Source: Burkholderia metallica (GTDB lineage Bacteria > Pseudomonadota > Gammaproteobacteria > Burkholderiales > Burkholderiaceae). From it: DNA of 64,000 nt. Shown here piece by piece: positions 26,477-37,509 of this stretch; positions within the stretch are counted from its first letter, which is position 1, and each line of letters starts with the position of its first letter. The stretch lies in assembly GCF_902832845.1 (NCBI RefSeq), contig NZ_CADFDB010000005.1, positions 412,027 to 476,026 on the forward strand. The letters run 5' to 3'. The notes under the pieces were generated by a model. That model was not told where the DNA came from, did no database searches, and saw only the letters and a program-made list of their open reading frames with translations. A program made the translations under genes and the position numbers.

Positions 26477-27565
26477 ATGCCGAAATCGAAGCGCCACGAG
26501 CCGCAAGCCGAGTCTGAGAAGATCAGTCGCGCCACGCAAGCATCGGTGGGGCGTGCGGGTGCTTCGACGGACGATGACGAAGACGTCGCGGACAACGAGC
26601 GCGACCTCGAGGCTCGCGACGCCGACTCGGAAGGCGGCGACGACGAGCGCGACGGCCGTGCGGAGGTGGCGCCCGACGTCGACGATTTTCGCACGCTGCT
26701 GCAGGCCGAACTCACGGCCGACACGATCCAGCATTACCTGAACCGCATCAGCGTGAAGCCGCTGCTCACCGTCGAGGAAGAGCAGCGCTATTCGCGTCTG
26801 GCCAAGGCCGGCGAATTCGAGGCGCGGCAGGTGATGATCGAGCGTAACCTGCGTCTCGTCGTCAGCATCGCGAAGGGGTATCTGAACCGCGGCGTGCCGC
26901 TGCTCGACCTGATCGAAGAAGGCAACCTCGGCCTGATGCACGCGATCGAGAAATTCGACCCGACGCGCGGCTTCCGTTTCTCGACCTACGCGACGTGGTG
27001 GATCCGGCAGAGCATCGAGCGGGCGATCATGAATCAGGCCCGCACGGTGCGCCTGCCCGTGCACGTGATCCGCGAGCTGAACCAGGTGCTGCGCGCGAAG
27101 CGTCACCTCGAAAAGAATTCGATGTCGACGGGCGAAGCGGCCGAGCGCCGCGAAGCCAGCATCGACGACATCGCCTACCTCACCGGCAAGACCGCCGAGG
27201 AAGTCACCGACATCCTCGCGCTCAACGAGCACACGGCATCGCTCGACGCGCCGCTCGACCTCGATCCCGCGAGCAGCCTGCTCGACCTGCTGCCCGACGA
27301 CCAGAGCCAGTCGCCCGACGCCGAGGTGCAGCACCGCGAGCTCGAGACGCTCACGCGCGCGTGGCTGTCGCGGCTGTCCGACAAGCATCGGCACGTGATC
27401 GAGCGCCGCTTCGGCCTGAACCACATCGAACCGGCGACGCTCGAGGAGCTGGCCGACGAGATGGGGCTCACGCGCGAGCGCGTGCGCCAGATCCAGCAGG
27501 AAGCGCTGGTGCGCCTCAAGCGGTTCTTTGCCTCCAACGGCGTGCGCAAGGACGCCGTTCTGTAA
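26477..27565 (+). CDS. rpoS: RNA polymerase sigma factor RpoS
   Basis: This 362-residue sigma-38 has an acidic N-terminal region (to about 70), region 1.2/2 with DTIQHYLNRI and RFSTYATWWIRQSIERAI near 175, region 3, and region 4 with EPATLEELADEMGLTRERVRQIQ near 320. It directs general stress and stationary-phase transcription. It lies 11 nt after nlpD, completing surE-pcm-nlpD-rpoS. The N-terminal acidic extension is longer than in E. coli (330 residues). Confidence 0.96.
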   Translation: MPKSKRHEPQAESEKISRATQASVGRAGASTDDDEDVADNERDLEARDADSEGGDDERDGRAEVAPDVDDFRTLLQAELTADTIQHYLNRISVKPLLTVEEEQRYSRLAKAGEFEARQVMIERNLRLVVSIAKGYLNRGVPLLDLIEEGNLGLMHAIEKFDPTRGFRFSTYATWWIRQSIERAIMNQARTVRLPVHVIRELNQVLRAKRHLEKNSMSTGEAAERREASIDDIAYLTGKTAEEVTDILALNEHTASLDAPLDLDPASSLLDLLPDDQSQSPDAEVQHRELETLTRAWLSRLSDKHRHVIERRFGLNHIEPATLEELADEMGLTRERVRQIQQEALVRLKRFFASNGVRKDAVL

Positions 27566-27568
27566 CTG

Positions 27569-28345
27569 ATGACTCCGATTCTCGTTTTTGACATCGAGAC
27601 GATTCCCGATGTCGACGGCATTCGCCGTCTGGAAGACCTGCCCGCGACGCTCGACGATGCCGCGGTGGCCGAACATGCGTTTGCCGCCCGCCGCGAGAAG
27701 ACCGGCAGCGATTTCCTGCCGCACCATCTGCAGCGCATCGCGGCGATCTCGTGTGTGTTCCGCGACAACAACGGTTTTCGCGTGCGCTCGCTCGGCACGC
27801 CGCAGGACAACGAAGCGACGCTGATCCAGTCGTTCTACCGCGTGATCGAGAAATACACGCCGCAGCTCGTGTCGTGGAACGGCGGCGGCTTCGATCTGCC
27901 GGTGCTCCATTACCGTGCGCTCGTGCACGGCATTCCCGCGACCCGCTACTGGGATCTCGGCGAGGACGACCGCGAGTTCAAGTGGAACAACTACATCTCG
28001 CGTTACCACTCGCGGCATACCGACCTGATGGACGTGCTCGCGATGTATCAGGCGCGTGCGAACGCGCCGCTCGACGCGCTCGCGAAGATGTGCGGCTTTC
28101 CGGGCAAGCTCGGGATGGACGGCAGCCAGGTGTGGCCGGCGTTCCAGGAAGGGCGGATCGATGAAATCCGCAACTATTGCGAAACCGACGTCGTCAATAC
28201 GTACCTGCTGTATTGCCGCTTCCAGCTGATGCGCGGCGGCCTGACGCCGAGCGAGTATGCGGACGAGATCCTGCTCGTGAAGAACGCGCTCGCGCAGGAG
28301 CCGGCGTCCCACTGGGCCGAGTACCTGGCCGGCTTCGCCGCGTAA
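27569..28345 (+). CDS. Predicted 3'-5' exonuclease (PolB exonuclease-like, DEDDy)
   Basis: This 258-residue nuclease has ExoI VFDIETIP at residues 5-12, ExoII SWNGGGFDLPVL near 105 and ExoIII NYCETDVVNTYLL near 200, the last giving the Tyr-x3-Asp of DEDDy enzymes. It is a stand-alone relative of the proofreading domain of family B polymerases; the cellular substrate is not known. It begins 3 nt after rpoS and is probably co-transcribed. Confidence 0.85.
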   Translation: MTPILVFDIETIPDVDGIRRLEDLPATLDDAAVAEHAFAARREKTGSDFLPHHLQRIAAISCVFRDNNGFRVRSLGTPQDNEATLIQSFYRVIEKYTPQLVSWNGGGFDLPVLHYRALVHGIPATRYWDLGEDDREFKWNNYISRYHSRHTDLMDVLAMYQARANAPLDALAKMCGFPGKLGMDGSQVWPAFQEGRIDEIRNYCETDVVNTYLLYCRFQLMRGGLTPSEYADEILLVKNALAQEPASHWAEYLAGFAA

Positions 28346-28380
28346 CGCGGGCAGGCTGTGCGCGGCGGCCTGCGGCCCGC

Positions 28381-29235
28381 TCATGCGAGTTCGAGCAGCA
28401 CCGGCTGGTGATCCGACGCGCGCACGTCGCTGTCGATCTCGCAGCGCATGACGCGCGGCAGCAGCGTTTCGGTCACGAACACGAAGTCGCATGCGAGCGG
28501 CCCCTCCGACCATTGCACCGTATCGTAGACACCCGCCGTCGGCGGTGGTGTGCGGCCGGGGTGCCGTGCAATCCATGCGTCGACGAAGCGTGGCGCATCG
28601 GCGATCGGTTCCAGAAATCGGCAATACGCATCGCTGTCGAATGCGCTGTTGAAATCGCCGCAGACGATCGCATCGCGCGGCTGGCCGGTCGCGCTGAACG
28701 GCCCCTCGGCGGTTTCGGCGGGCGCCGGTCGTGCCGCATGCGCGCAGGCCTCGCGATGCCTCTCGCGCAGCGCATCCACCTGCGCGAGCCGCTGGCGCGC
28801 TGAATAATATTCCAGATGGGTGGTAACGACGCGCAGCGGCCCGAACGGCGCCTGCAGCTCGACGTTCAGCGCGACGCGCGGCATCGACGGCGCGCCGGCG
28901 TCGGCCGGCCACGGCAACAACTGGCGCAGCACGCGCCCGGTCGGCAGCCGGGTTGCGATCGCGTTGCCGAACTGGCGGCGCGGTGCGCCGGTTTCGATCG
29001 GTGGCAGGTCTGCGCCGATCGCTTCGAAGATCGTGTAGCCTGGCAGCAGCGCCGCGAGTTCGGCGAACTGGTCGGCGCCGGGCCGGCCGGGCAGTGCGCC
29101 GAAGCCGCGCGTGACTTCCTGCAGGCACAGCACGTCGAAGTCGCCGAGCCGGCGGATCGCCGCAACGGTGCGCGCAAGGTCGACGCTGCCGTCCGCGTCC
29201 CGACCCCATTGGATGTTCCAGTCGATCAGTCGCAT
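28381..29235 (-). CDS. Endonuclease/exonuclease/phosphatase (EEP) family protein
   Basis: This 284-residue metal-dependent phosphoesterase has WNIQWG at the N-terminus, LQEVTRG near 44, CGDFNS near 205 and a terminal [10 protein letters not shown], the DNase I-fold signature set. No signal peptide is apparent. Substrate could be DNA, RNA or phospholipid. AGGAG 7 nt upstream sets the start. It is convergent with the exonuclease gene and divergent from rlmD. Confidence 0.82.
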   Translation of the reverse strand: MRLIDWNIQWGRDADGSVDLARTVAAIRRLGDFDVLCLQEVTRGFGALPGRPGADQFAELAALLPGYTIFEAIGADLPPIETGAPRRQFGNAIATRLPTGRVLRQLLPWPADAGAPSMPRVALNVELQAPFGPLRVVTTHLEYYSARQRLAQVDALRERHREACAHAARPAPAETAEGPFSATGQPRDAIVCGDFNSAFDSDAYCRFLEPIADAPRFVDAWIARHPGRTPPPTAGVYDTVQWSEGPLACDFVFVTETLLPRVMRCEIDSDVRASDHQPVLLELA

Positions 29236-29429
29236 GGTCGAATCTCCTGTTGCGCGGGTTTCGAGCGCATTTCGTGCCGGCGGCCGTTGCGCGGGCCGCC
29301 CGTCGGCCTCGCCGGCCGTGGGTGCTGCCCGGGCCGCCTGCGGGGCCGTCCCGGGGCCGCGCCGAGTCGTCCATGCGCGGGCATCGACGCTTGCCTCAAG
29401 CAAAGCGCGCGACGCGGGCCTGCGTCGTC

Positions 29430-29435
29430 TACAAT
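29430..29435 (+). promoter_or_regulatory. -10 box of rlmD
   Basis: TACAAT predicts a start near 29442 and a leader of about 27 nt containing AGGAAAAG before the GTG start at 29469. Confidence 0.5.
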
Positions 29436-29468
29436 CTCGCCTTCTTCAACGTTTGTCAGGAAAAGCTG

Positions 29469-30866
29469 GTGTCCGAAGCCGTCCCCACTTCTGCGCGCAA
29501 ATCTAGAAATGCGCCCGTCGCGCCCGGGCCCGCCCCGGTTCTCGAGATCGAATCGCTCGACATGGAAGCGCGCGGTGTCGGCCGCACGATTACCGAGAGC
29601 GGCGAGCCGGGCAAGGTCATCTTCGTCGAGGGTGCGCTGCCGGGCGAACGCGTGACCTATTCGAGCTTCCGCCGCAAGCCGAGCTACGAGCAGGCGACGG
29701 TTGTCGACATTCTGCGCCCGAGCGTGATGCGCACGAAGCCGAAATGCGCGTTCTTCGGCACCTGCGGCGGCTGCTCGATGCAGCATCTCGACATGCGCGC
29801 GCAGGTGGCGGTCAAGCAGCGCGTGCTCGAGGACAACCTGTGGCACCTGGCGAAGCTGCGTGCGGAAACGATGTTCGCGCCGATCCACGGCCCGTCGTGG
29901 GGCTATCGCTATCGCGCACGCCTGACCGTGCGCAACGTCGCGAAGAAGGGCGGCGTGCTTGTCGGGTTCCACGAGAAGAAGAGCAGCTACGTCGCCGACA
30001 TGACGAGTTGCGAAGTGCTGCCGCCGCACGTGTCGGCGATGCTGGTGCCGCTGCGCCGGCTGGTCGAGGGGCTGTCGATTCGCGACCGGATGCCGCAGAT
30101 CGAGCTGGCGGTCGGTTCGGAAGTCACGGCGCTCGTGCTGCGCGTGCTGGAGCCGATCAACGCGGACGACGAAGCATTGCTGCGCGCGTTCGCGGACGAG
30201 CACAACGTGCAGTTCTGGCTGCAGCCGAAGGGCCCGGATACGGTGACGCCGTTCTATCCGCTCGACGTGTCGCTCGACTACACGCTGCCGGAATTCGGTA
30301 TCCGCATGCCGTTCAAGCCGACCGACTTCACGCAGGTCAACCATCAGATCAACCGTGTGCTGGTGGGCCGCGCGCTGCGCCTGCTCGCGCCGTCGCGCGA
30401 CGACCGCGTGCTCGACCTGTTCTGCGGGATCGGCAACTTCACGCTGCCGCTCGCGCGGCTGTCGCGCGAAGTGATGGGCATCGAGGGCAGCGACACGCTG
30501 ACGACGCGCGCGCTGGCGAACGCGCGCGAGAACGGCGTCGACGGCCACACGACGTTCGCGTGCCGCAACCTGTTCGAAGTGACGGGCGACGACATCCGCG
30601 CGCTCGGCGCCTTCGACAAGTTTCTGATTGACCCGCCGCGCGAAGGCGCGCTCGCGGTGTCGAAGGCGCTGGCCGAGATTGCGCAGAGCGGTCAAGGCCC
30701 GCTGCCGAAGCGCATCGTCTACGTGTCGTGCAACCCGTCGACGCTGGCGCGCGACGCGGGTCTGCTCGTGCACGAGGCCGGTTACCGCCTGAAGGGCGCC
30801 GGTGTCGTGAACATGTTCCCGAATACGTCGCACGTCGAATCGATCGCGCTGTTCGAGCGCGACTGA
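29469..30866 (+). CDS. rlmD: 23S rRNA (uracil-1939-C5)-methyltransferase
   Basis: This 465-residue enzyme has an N-terminal TRAM domain (about 20-75), Fe-S cysteines in [11 protein letters not shown] near 94, the SAM-binding segment [16 protein letters not shown] near 315, and the catalytic [12 protein letters not shown] near 418 with DPPREGA. It makes m5U1939 in 23S rRNA. GTG 29469 follows a TACAAT promoter and an AGGA ribosome site. Earlier in-frame codons would lie upstream of the promoter. Confidence 0.93.
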   Translation: MSEAVPTSARKSRNAPVAPGPAPVLEIESLDMEARGVGRTITESGEPGKVIFVEGALPGERVTYSSFRRKPSYEQATVVDILRPSVMRTKPKCAFFGTCGGCSMQHLDMRAQVAVKQRVLEDNLWHLAKLRAETMFAPIHGPSWGYRYRARLTVRNVAKKGGVLVGFHEKKSSYVADMTSCEVLPPHVSAMLVPLRRLVEGLSIRDRMPQIELAVGSEVTALVLRVLEPINADDEALLRAFADEHNVQFWLQPKGPDTVTPFYPLDVSLDYTLPEFGIRMPFKPTDFTQVNHQINRVLVGRALRLLAPSRDDRVLDLFCGIGNFTLPLARLSREVMGIEGSDTLTTRALANARENGVDGHTTFACRNLFEVTGDDIRALGAFDKFLIDPPREGALAVSKALAEIAQSGQGPLPKRIVYVSCNPSTLARDAGLLVHEAGYRLKGAGVVNMFPNTSHVESIALFERD

Positions 30867-30882
30867 GCCGGGTCGCGGACGT

Positions 30883-30911
30883 AAAAAAACCGGCCCGCGG
30901 GCCGGTTTTTT
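30883..30911. terminator. Bidirectional terminator between rlmD and the YccA gene
   Basis: The perfect stem CCGGCCC / GGGCCGG with a 2-nt loop is flanked by seven As and six Ts, so it serves both convergent genes. Confidence 0.95.
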
Positions 30912-30929
30912 CGTCGTGCAGCGCGAGCG

Positions 30930-31628
30930 TCAGTTCCGGTTGCCGCCGAAGATGCCGAGCAGCGCGAGCAGGTTCGTGAACACGTTGTACAGGTCGAGGT
31001 AGATCGCAAGCGTCGCCGAGATGTAGTTGGTTTCGCCGCCATTCACGACGCGCTGGACGTCGAACAGCATGTACGCGGAGAAGATCGCGATCGCGAGCAC
31101 CGACACGGTGAGCATCAGCGCCGGGAGCTGCAGGAAGATATTCGCGACCGATGCGAGCAGGATCACGATCACGCCCATGAACAGCCACTTGCCGAGGCCC
31201 GAGAAATCGCGCTTGCTGACGGTGGCGATCGTCGCCATCGCAGCGAAGATGATGCCGGTGCCGCCGAACGCGAGCATGATCAGCGACGGGCCGTTCGAGA
31301 AGCCGAGGATGAAGCTCAGCAGCCGCGACAGCATCAGGCCCATGAAGAACGTGAAGCCGAGCAGCACGAACACGCCGGCCGCGCTGTTTTTCGTCCGCTC
31401 GATCGCGAACATGAAGCCGAACGCGATCGCGAAGAACGCGAGCAGGCTCATCATCGGGCTCGTGGCCGCGAACAGCGAGAAGCCCGTCGCGACGCCGACC
31501 CAGGCGCCCAGCACGGTCGGCACCATCGACAGCGCGAGCAGCCAGTACGTGTTTCGCAGCACGCGGTTGCGAACCTCGGCGGTGCTGACGGAACCGCCGC
31601 GGCCGAAATTGTACGGATAGTCGTTCAT
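30930..31628 (-). CDS. Bax inhibitor-1/YccA family inner-membrane protein
   Basis: This 232-residue protein has about seven transmembrane helices from residue 28 on. The C-terminal family signature includes MLFDVQRVVNGGETNYISATLAIYLDLYNVF, with Asp residues that gate ion or proton leak in structurally known relatives. E. coli YccA inhibits the FtsH protease, and hflKC (FtsH partners) lie elsewhere in this window. AGGAGA 5 nt before the ATG sets the start. Confidence 0.9.
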   Translation of the reverse strand: MNDYPYNFGRGGSVSTAEVRNRVLRNTYWLLALSMVPTVLGAWVGVATGFSLFAATSPMMSLLAFFAIAFGFMFAIERTKNSAAGVFVLLGFTFFMGLMLSRLLSFILGFSNGPSLIMLAFGGTGIIFAAMATIATVSKRDFSGLGKWLFMGVIVILLASVANIFLQLPALMLTVSVLAIAIFSAYMLFDVQRVVNGGETNYISATLAIYLDLYNVFTNLLALLGIFGGNRN

Positions 31629-31877
31629 GGTTTCTCCTAACATTGAACGCATGGGCGTTCGGGGCCGGTTCGGCGCGCGCGGTGTGCGGCGCAGCAAACC
31701 GGAGCAGCTATGGCTAAGATACGTTCCGTCCCGGGAGGTTTCAATGGCCGGGCGGCACAAAACACAGGGATTCCGAACCTTTCGCGTGTGTAAGGGTTCA
31801 ATCGCAATGATACACGGGATCGTGCTACAATAGCGGATTCATTTGAACCTGTAACTTCTTAATTTTTTGGAGTTTTT
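31629..31877. other. Intergenic region with ndk promoter
   Basis: It contains the start region of the YccA gene (minus) and, at 31826-31831, a TACAAT -10 box for ndk with a leader of about 40 nt ending in TTTTTTGGAG. I see no additional gene. Confidence 0.5.
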
Positions 31878-32303
31878 ATGGCAATCGAGCGCACCCTGTC
31901 GATCATCAAGCCGGATGCGGTGGCAAAGAACGTGATCGGCCAGATCTACAGCCGTTTCGAAGGCGCCGGCCTGAAGATCGTCGCATCGCGCATGGCACAC
32001 CTGTCGCGTGCTGACGCAGAGAAGTTCTATGCGGTTCACGCAGCGCGTCCGTTCTTCAAGGACCTCGTCGATTTCATGATCTCGGGCCCGGTGATGATCC
32101 AGGTTCTGGAAGGTGAAGGCGCGATCCTGAAGAACCGCGACCTGATGGGCGCAACCGATCCGAAGAAGGCTGAAAAGGGCACGATCCGCGCCGACTTCGC
32201 CGACAGCATCGACGCGAACGCCGTTCACGGTTCGGACGCAGCTGAAACGGCAGCGGTCGAAATCGCGTTCTTCTTCCCGGAAATGAACGTCTACTCGCGC
32301 TAA
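31878..32303 (+). CDS. ndk: Nucleoside diphosphate kinase
   Basis: This 141-residue enzyme equilibrates nucleoside di- and triphosphates through a phosphohistidine. The start [12 protein letters not shown], the active His in NAVHGSDA near residue 117 and the full family length are present. It is a short, well-adapted gene followed 55 nt later by rlmN. Confidence 0.97.
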
Positions 32304-32358
32304 GCCCTGGCTGGCAGCAAGTAGGCAGGATTCAGCGCACGCGGCAAGGCAGCACATC

Positions 32359-33498
32359 ATGACGAGCGAAACTTCCGTCAATCTTCTCGACTTCGATGCC
32401 GAGGGTCTTGTCGCGTACTGCGGCAGCCTCGGCGAGAAGCCGTTCCGCGCCAAGCAGTTGCAGCGCTGGATCCACCAGTACAACGCTGGCGACTTCGACG
32501 GCATGACCGATCTCGCGAAGTCCTTGAGAGAGAAACTCAAGGGCCGCGCGTCGATCGTCATGCCCGAGATCGCCAGCGATCACGTTTCCGCCGACGGCAC
32601 GCGCAAGTGGCTGATCGACGTCGGGAACGGCAATGCGGTCGAAACCGTGTTCATCCCGGAAGAGACGCGCGGCACGCTGTGCGTGTCGTCGCAGGCCGGG
32701 TGTGCGGTCAACTGCCGCTTCTGTTCGACGGGCAAGCAGGGCTTTTCCCGCAACCTGTCGACAGCCGAAATCATCGGCCAGCTGCGGATGGCCGAATTCG
32801 CATTGCGAGCGTCGCTGGGCCGCGCGCCCGGCCCGAACGGCAAGGCCGAACGGGTCGTCACCAACGTGGTGATGATGGGCATGGGCGAGCCGCTGCTGAA
32901 TTACAGCGCGGTCGTGCCGGCGATGCGGCTGATGCTCGACGACAATGCGTACGGCCTGTCGCGCCGCCGCGTCACGCTGTCGACGTCGGGCGTGGTGCCG
33001 ATGATGGACCGCCTCGGCGCCGAGCTGCCGGTCGCGCTGGCCGTTTCGCTGCACGCGCCGAACGATGCGCTGCGCGACGAGCTGGTGCCGCTCAACAAGA
33101 AGTATCCGCTGCGCGAGCTGATGGCGGCTTGCCAGCGTTATCTGAAAGTCGCGCCGCGCGATTTCATCACTTTCGAATACTGCATGCTGGACGGCGTCAA
33201 CGACACCGAAGCGCATGCACGCGAGCTGCTGGCCGTCACGCGCGACGTGCCGTGCAAGTTCAACCTGATCCCGTTCAATCCGTTTCCGGAATCGGGCCTC
33301 ATCCGCTCGAAGCCGGAGCAGATCAAGCGTTTTGCACAGGTCCTCATCGACGCGGGTGTCGTCACGACCGTGCGCAAGACGCGCGGCGACGACATCGATG
33401 CCGCGTGCGGCCAGCTGGCCGGCGCGGTGAAGGACCGCACGCGCCTCGCGGAACGAACGGGCGCGGCAGGAAAAGTCATCGAGGTTCGGGCGATTTGA
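32359..33498 (+). CDS. rlmN: Dual-specificity 23S rRNA/tRNA (adenine-C2)-methyltransferase RlmN
   Basis: This 379-residue radical-SAM enzyme carries the cluster motif CAVNCRFC near residue 117, GMGEPLLNY near 175 and a C-terminal catalytic cysteine region ([11 protein letters not shown] near 350). It methylates A2503 of 23S rRNA and A37 of some tRNAs. The order ndk-rlmN-rodZ-ispG-hisS is conserved in many proteobacteria. Confidence 0.96.
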   Translation: MTSETSVNLLDFDAEGLVAYCGSLGEKPFRAKQLQRWIHQYNAGDFDGMTDLAKSLREKLKGRASIVMPEIASDHVSADGTRKWLIDVGNGNAVETVFIPEETRGTLCVSSQAGCAVNCRFCSTGKQGFSRNLSTAEIIGQLRMAEFALRASLGRAPGPNGKAERVVTNVVMMGMGEPLLNYSAVVPAMRLMLDDNAYGLSRRRVTLSTSGVVPMMDRLGAELPVALAVSLHAPNDALRDELVPLNKKYPLRELMAACQRYLKVAPRDFITFEYCMLDGVNDTEAHARELLAVTRDVPCKFNLIPFNPFPESGLIRSKPEQIKRFAQVLIDAGVVTTVRKTRGDDIDAACGQLAGAVKDRTRLAERTGAAGKVIEVRAI

Positions 33499-33663
33499 CG
33501 GGGGTGCGTGGGCCGGGGATGCCAGCACCTTCAAGCGGTACAACACGCGAATAGCGATCGGTCGCGGCGCCTCGGCGTCGCGCATGGTATGGACAGTTGC
33601 GGGTGCCGGCCGGCCTGAGCCGGCGGCGGCCGCCAGTGAAGAAGAATCGACGCGAGGACAAGG

Positions 33664-34680
33664 ATGAGTGAGCCGCAGCCGTCTAACGGCGCAGAGACGA
33701 ATGGCGCGAAGCCGGCACCGGCAGGGTTGGAATCGCTTGCGGCGGTCGGCAGCCGGCTGGCGCAGCTTCGGGAGTCGCGAGGCTGGACCGTCGACGACGT
33801 GTCGGCGCGACTCAAGGTCGCTCCGCAGAAGCTGCGGGCGCTCGAGGCCGGCGACATCAGCCATTTGCCCGGCGTGACGTTCGCGCTCGGCGTCGTGCGC
33901 AGCTACGCGAAGATGCTCGGCGTCGATCCGGAGCCGTTCGCGCAGGCGTTGCGCCGCGAGCGCGGGGTGCCGGAAGTCGACCTGTCGATGCCTGCGTCGT
34001 CGGGGACGGATCTGCCGCGCGGCCGCGTGTCGATTCCGCTGGGCGGATCGTCGCGGCATCACCCGTGGCTGTGGGGCACGGCGATCGTCGTCGTCGCGGT
34101 GGTGGCGGTACTGATGTGGCACACTGGCGGCGATTCGTCGAGCCTGCTCGCACGCTTCAAGAGCGGCGACGCGGAGCACGTGTCGGCCGCGAGCGTGCCG
34201 GCGGCCTCGTCGTCGTCCGTCGAGGAGGCGGCTGCGAGCGGCGCATCTGCCACGGTTGCGAATGAGGTTCCGGCCCCGGCCCCGGCCCCGGCCCCGGCCC
34301 CGGCCGCTGCGTCGGCTGCGCCCGCGCCCGTGGCGCCGGTCGTGACGGCCGCTGCATCGCAGCCCGTCGTCGCCACGACCGCGGCAAGCGCCGCCGCGCC
34401 GGCTCAGCCGGCGAGCGTCGCGGTTGCGGCCGGCCAGTCGATGGTCGAGCTGAAGGTCAAGCAGGACAGCTGGTTCAGCGTGCGCGACAAGAACGGCAAG
34501 GAGCTGTTCTCCGGGCTGGTGCACGGCGGCGACGCGAAGCAGGTCGCGGGCGACGGCCCGTTCAAGGTCACGATCGGCAACAAGGCGGGCCTCGACGCGA
34601 TCGCGTTCGACGGAAAACCTGTCGATCCGGCAAAATATTCGGCAGCGCGGGGTAACGTGGCGCGGTTCACGTTGCCCTGA
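33664..34680 (+). CDS. rodZ: RodZ-like cytoskeletal/HTH membrane protein
   Basis: This 338-residue protein has a cytoplasmic Cro-like helix-turn-helix (about 27-95), a single transmembrane helix (about 137-155), a periplasmic Ala/Pro/Ser linker with a (Pro-Ala)n run, and a C-terminal DUF4115 beta domain (about 255-338). RodZ links MreB to the elongation complex in rods. The linker run is encoded by a hexanucleotide repeat. Confidence 0.88.
   Translation: MSEPQPSNGAETNGAKPAPAGLESLAAVGSRLAQLRESRGWTVDDVSARLKVAPQKLRALEAGDISHLPGVTFALGVVRSYAKMLGVDPEPFAQALRRERGVPEVDLSMPASSGTDLPRGRVSIPLGGSSRHHPWLWGTAIVVVAVVAVLMWHTGGDSSSLLARFKSGDAEHVSAASVPAASSSSVEEAAASGASATVANEVPAPAPAPAPAPAAASAAPAPVAPVVTAAASQPVVATTAASAAAPAQPASVAVAAGQSMVELKVKQDSWFSVRDKNGKELFSGLVHGGDAKQVAGDGPFKVTIGNKAGLDAIAFDGKPVDPAKYSAARGNVARFTLP
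34271..34306 (+). repeat. CGGCCC hexanucleotide tandem repeat inside rodZ
   Basis: Six consecutive near-perfect copies of a 6-bp unit encode alternating Pro-Ala. Copy-number changes would lengthen or shorten the linker in frame. Confidence 0.9.
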
Positions 34681-34685
34681 CGTCA

Positions 34686-34744
34686 AGCGCCGTGGCGAAG
34701 GCCTGTCGTCGATGTCGGCAGGCCGAGCGGGCACGGCGCTTTTT
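34686..34744 (+). terminator. Two-tier hairpin after rodZ
   Basis: The outer stem AGCGCCGTG / CACGGCGCT (9 bp) encloses an inner GGCCTG / CAGGCC stem and is followed by a T-run (TTTTT from the last stem base). It lies 6 nt after the rodZ stop, so ispG may be insulated or attenuated. Confidence 0.7.
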
Positions 34745-34792
34745 CAATTCATGCGCCGCGTCGCGGCGCATTCCGCGTAAATGGATCTATCG

Positions 34793-36097
34793 ATGCAATC
34801 CGAAGCTCAATCCCCACGCATTAGTCAGATTTGTTCGACCGAACCGGTATTCGGCGGGCAGCAGCCGCGCCGCGTATCGCATGCGGTGGATGTCCGCTGG
34901 GGCGGGCAGCTCGTGACGATCGGCGGCGACGCGCCGGTGCGCGTGCAGTCGATGACGAATACCGACACGGCCGACGCGATCGGCACCGCGATCCAGATCA
35001 AGGAACTCGCGAACGCGGGCTCCGAGCTGGTGCGCATCACGGTCAACACGCCCGAGGCCGCGGCCGCCGTGCCGGCGATCCGCGAGCAGCTCGACCGGAT
35101 GGGCGTGAGCGTGCCGCTCGTCGGCGATTTCCACTACAACGGCCACCTGCTGCTGCGCGATTACCCGGGTTGTGCGGAGGCGCTGTCGAAGTACCGGATC
35201 AACCCGGGCAACGTCGGCCAGGGCGCGAAGCGCGACACGCAGTTCGCGCTGATGATCGAGGCCGCGGCCAAGTACGACAAGGTGGTGCGAATCGGCGTGA
35301 ACTGGGGCAGCCTCGACCAGGATCTGCTCGCGCGCATGATGGACGAGAACGCTGCGCGTTCGGAGCCGTGGGGTGCGCAGAGCGTGATGTACGAAGCGCT
35401 GATCCAGTCGGCGATCGGCTCGGCCGAGCGCGCGGTCGAACTCGGCCTCGGCCGCGACCGCATCGTGCTGTCGTGCAAGGTCAGCGGCGTGCAGGACCTG
35501 ATCGCCGTGTACCGCGAGCTCGGCCGCCGTTGCGGCTTCGCGCTGCACCTCGGGCTGACCGAGGCCGGCATGGGTTCGAAGGGCATCGTCGCATCGACGG
35601 CCGCGCTCGGCGTGCTGCTGCAGGAAGGGATCGGCGACACGATCCGCATCTCGCTGACGCCGGAGCCGGGCGCGCCGCGCACCGGTGAAGTGATCGTCGG
35701 CCAGGAAATCCTGCAGACGATGGGCCTGCGCTCGTTTGCGCCGATGGTGATCGCGTGCCCGGGCTGCGGCCGTACGACGAGCACGCTGTTCCAGGAGCTC
35801 GCGATGCAGATCCAGACGTACCTGCGAGAACAGATGCCGGTATGGCGCAAGGAATATCCGGGCGTCGAAAAGATGAACGTCGCGGTGATGGGCTGCATCG
35901 TCAACGGCCCGGGCGAATCGAAGCACGCGAACATCGGCATCAGCCTGCCGGGTTCGGGCGAGAACCCGGCCGCGCCCGTTTTCATCGACGGCGAGAAGGT
36001 CAAGACGCTGCGCGGCGAGCGGATCGCCGAGGAATTCCAGCAGATCGTCAGCGACTACGTCGCACGCAACTACGGCCGCGCTGAGGCCACGAACTAA
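34793..36097 (+). CDS. ispG: 4-hydroxy-3-methylbut-2-enyl-diphosphate synthase
   Basis: This 434-residue Fe-S enzyme performs the penultimate step of the MEP isoprenoid pathway. The TIM-barrel part ([12 protein letters not shown] to about 300) and the 4Fe-4S ligands in ACPGCGRT and [10 protein letters not shown] are present. I use ATG 34793; an ATG four codons earlier is possible, and neither has a clear ribosome site. It lies 16 nt before hisS. Its pathway would supply prenyl diphosphates for the terpene cyclase found later in this window. Confidence 0.95.
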   Translation: MQSEAQSPRISQICSTEPVFGGQQPRRVSHAVDVRWGGQLVTIGGDAPVRVQSMTNTDTADAIGTAIQIKELANAGSELVRITVNTPEAAAAVPAIREQLDRMGVSVPLVGDFHYNGHLLLRDYPGCAEALSKYRINPGNVGQGAKRDTQFALMIEAAAKYDKVVRIGVNWGSLDQDLLARMMDENAARSEPWGAQSVMYEALIQSAIGSAERAVELGLGRDRIVLSCKVSGVQDLIAVYRELGRRCGFALHLGLTEAGMGSKGIVASTAALGVLLQEGIGDTIRISLTPEPGAPRTGEVIVGQEILQTMGLRSFAPMVIACPGCGRTTSTLFQELAMQIQTYLREQMPVWRKEYPGVEKMNVAVMGCIVNGPGESKHANIGISLPGSGENPAAPVFIDGEKVKTLRGERIAEEFQQIVSDYVARNYGRAEATN

Positions 36098-36113
36098 TTC
36101 GTCCACACACACG

Positions 36114-37454
36114 ATGACTGAACAAAAACGCAAGATCGAGAAGCTCACCGGCGTCAAGGGCATGAACGACATCCTTCCGCAGGATGCCGGCCTTTGGGAG
36201 TTCTTCGAAGCCACCGTGAAATCGCTGCTGCGTGCGTATGGCTACCAGAACATCCGCACGCCGATCGTCGAGCACACGCAGCTCTTCACGCGCGGCATCG
36301 GCGAGGTCACGGACATCGTCGAGAAGGAGATGTACAGCTTCACCGACGCGCTGAACGGCGAGAACCTGACGATGCGTCCGGAAAACACCGCGGCCGTCGT
36401 CCGTGCGTCGATCGAGCACAACATGCTGTACGACGGCCCGAAGCGCCTGTGGTACATCGGCCCGATGTTCCGTCACGAGCGCCCGCAACGCGGCCGCTAC
36501 CGCCAGTTCCACCAGGTCGGCGTCGAGGCGCTCGGCTTCGCGGGCCCGGATGCGGACGCCGAGATCATCATGATGTGCCAGCGCCTGTGGGACGACCTCG
36601 GGCTGACCGGCATCAAGCTCGAGATCAACTCGCTCGGCCTCGCCGAAGAGCGTGCCGCGCACCGCGTCGAACTGATCAAGTACCTCGAGCAGTTCGCCGA
36701 CGTGCTCGACGAGGATGCGAAGCGTCGCCTGTATACGAACCCGCTGCGCGTGCTCGACACGAAGAATCCCGCGCTGCAGGAAATCGCGCAGAACGCACCG
36801 AAGCTGATCGACTTCCTCGGCGACGAGTCGCGCGCGCACTTCGAGGGGCTGCAGCGTCTGCTGCTCGCGAACAACATCCCGTTCAAGATCAACCCGCGTC
36901 TCGTGCGCGGCCTCGACTACTACAACCTGACCGTGTTCGAATGGGTGACCGACAAGCTCGGCGCGCAGGGCACGGTCGCGGCCGGCGGTCGTTACGATCC
37001 GCTGATCGAGCAGCTCGGCGGCAAGCCGACCGCCGCGTGCGGTTGGGCGATGGGCATCGAGCGGATTCTCGAACTGCTGAAGGAAGAGGATCTCGCGCCC
37101 GAGCAGGAAGGCGTCGACGTGTACGTCGTGCATCAGGGCGAGACCGCGCGCGAACAGGCGTTCATCGCGGCCGAGCGCCTGCGCGACACGGGCCTCGACG
37201 TAATCTTCCACTGCAGCGCCGACGGTGCGCCGGCGAGCTTCAAGTCGCAGATGAAGCGGGCGGATGCCAGCGGTGCCGCGTTCGCGGTGATCTTCGGCGA
37301 AGAAGAGGTCGCGAACGGCACGGTGGGCGTGAAAGCGCTGCGCGGCGCGGGCGGAGACGGCGAAAAGAACGTTCAGCAGACCGTACCGGTCGAAGGCTTG
37401 ACCGAATTCTTAATCAATGCGATGGTTGCATCCGCCGAAGATGGCGACGACTGA
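36114..37454 (+). CDS. hisS: Histidyl-tRNA synthetase
   Basis: This 446-residue class II synthetase has motif 2 ([19 protein letters not shown] near 120), the histidine A motif LVRGLDYYN near 262, motif 3 [10 protein letters not shown] near 312 and a C-terminal anticodon-binding domain (about 330-430). Family length is normal. hisZ, its paralogue without synthetase activity, is also in this window. Confidence 0.97.
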   Translation: MTEQKRKIEKLTGVKGMNDILPQDAGLWEFFEATVKSLLRAYGYQNIRTPIVEHTQLFTRGIGEVTDIVEKEMYSFTDALNGENLTMRPENTAAVVRASIEHNMLYDGPKRLWYIGPMFRHERPQRGRYRQFHQVGVEALGFAGPDADAEIIMMCQRLWDDLGLTGIKLEINSLGLAEERAAHRVELIKYLEQFADVLDEDAKRRLYTNPLRVLDTKNPALQEIAQNAPKLIDFLGDESRAHFEGLQRLLLANNIPFKINPRLVRGLDYYNLTVFEWVTDKLGAQGTVAAGGRYDPLIEQLGGKPTAACGWAMGIERILELLKEEDLAPEQEGVDVYVVHQGETAREQAFIAAERLRDTGLDVIFHCSADGAPASFKSQMKRADASGAAFAVIFGEEEVANGTVGVKALRGAGGDGEKNVQQTVPVEGLTEFLINAMVASAEDGDD

Positions 37455-37509
37455 TCGCGCTGGCATCCGCTCGACAAAAACGGCCTGAACAGGAAGGAAT
37501 CGCTCGCCG

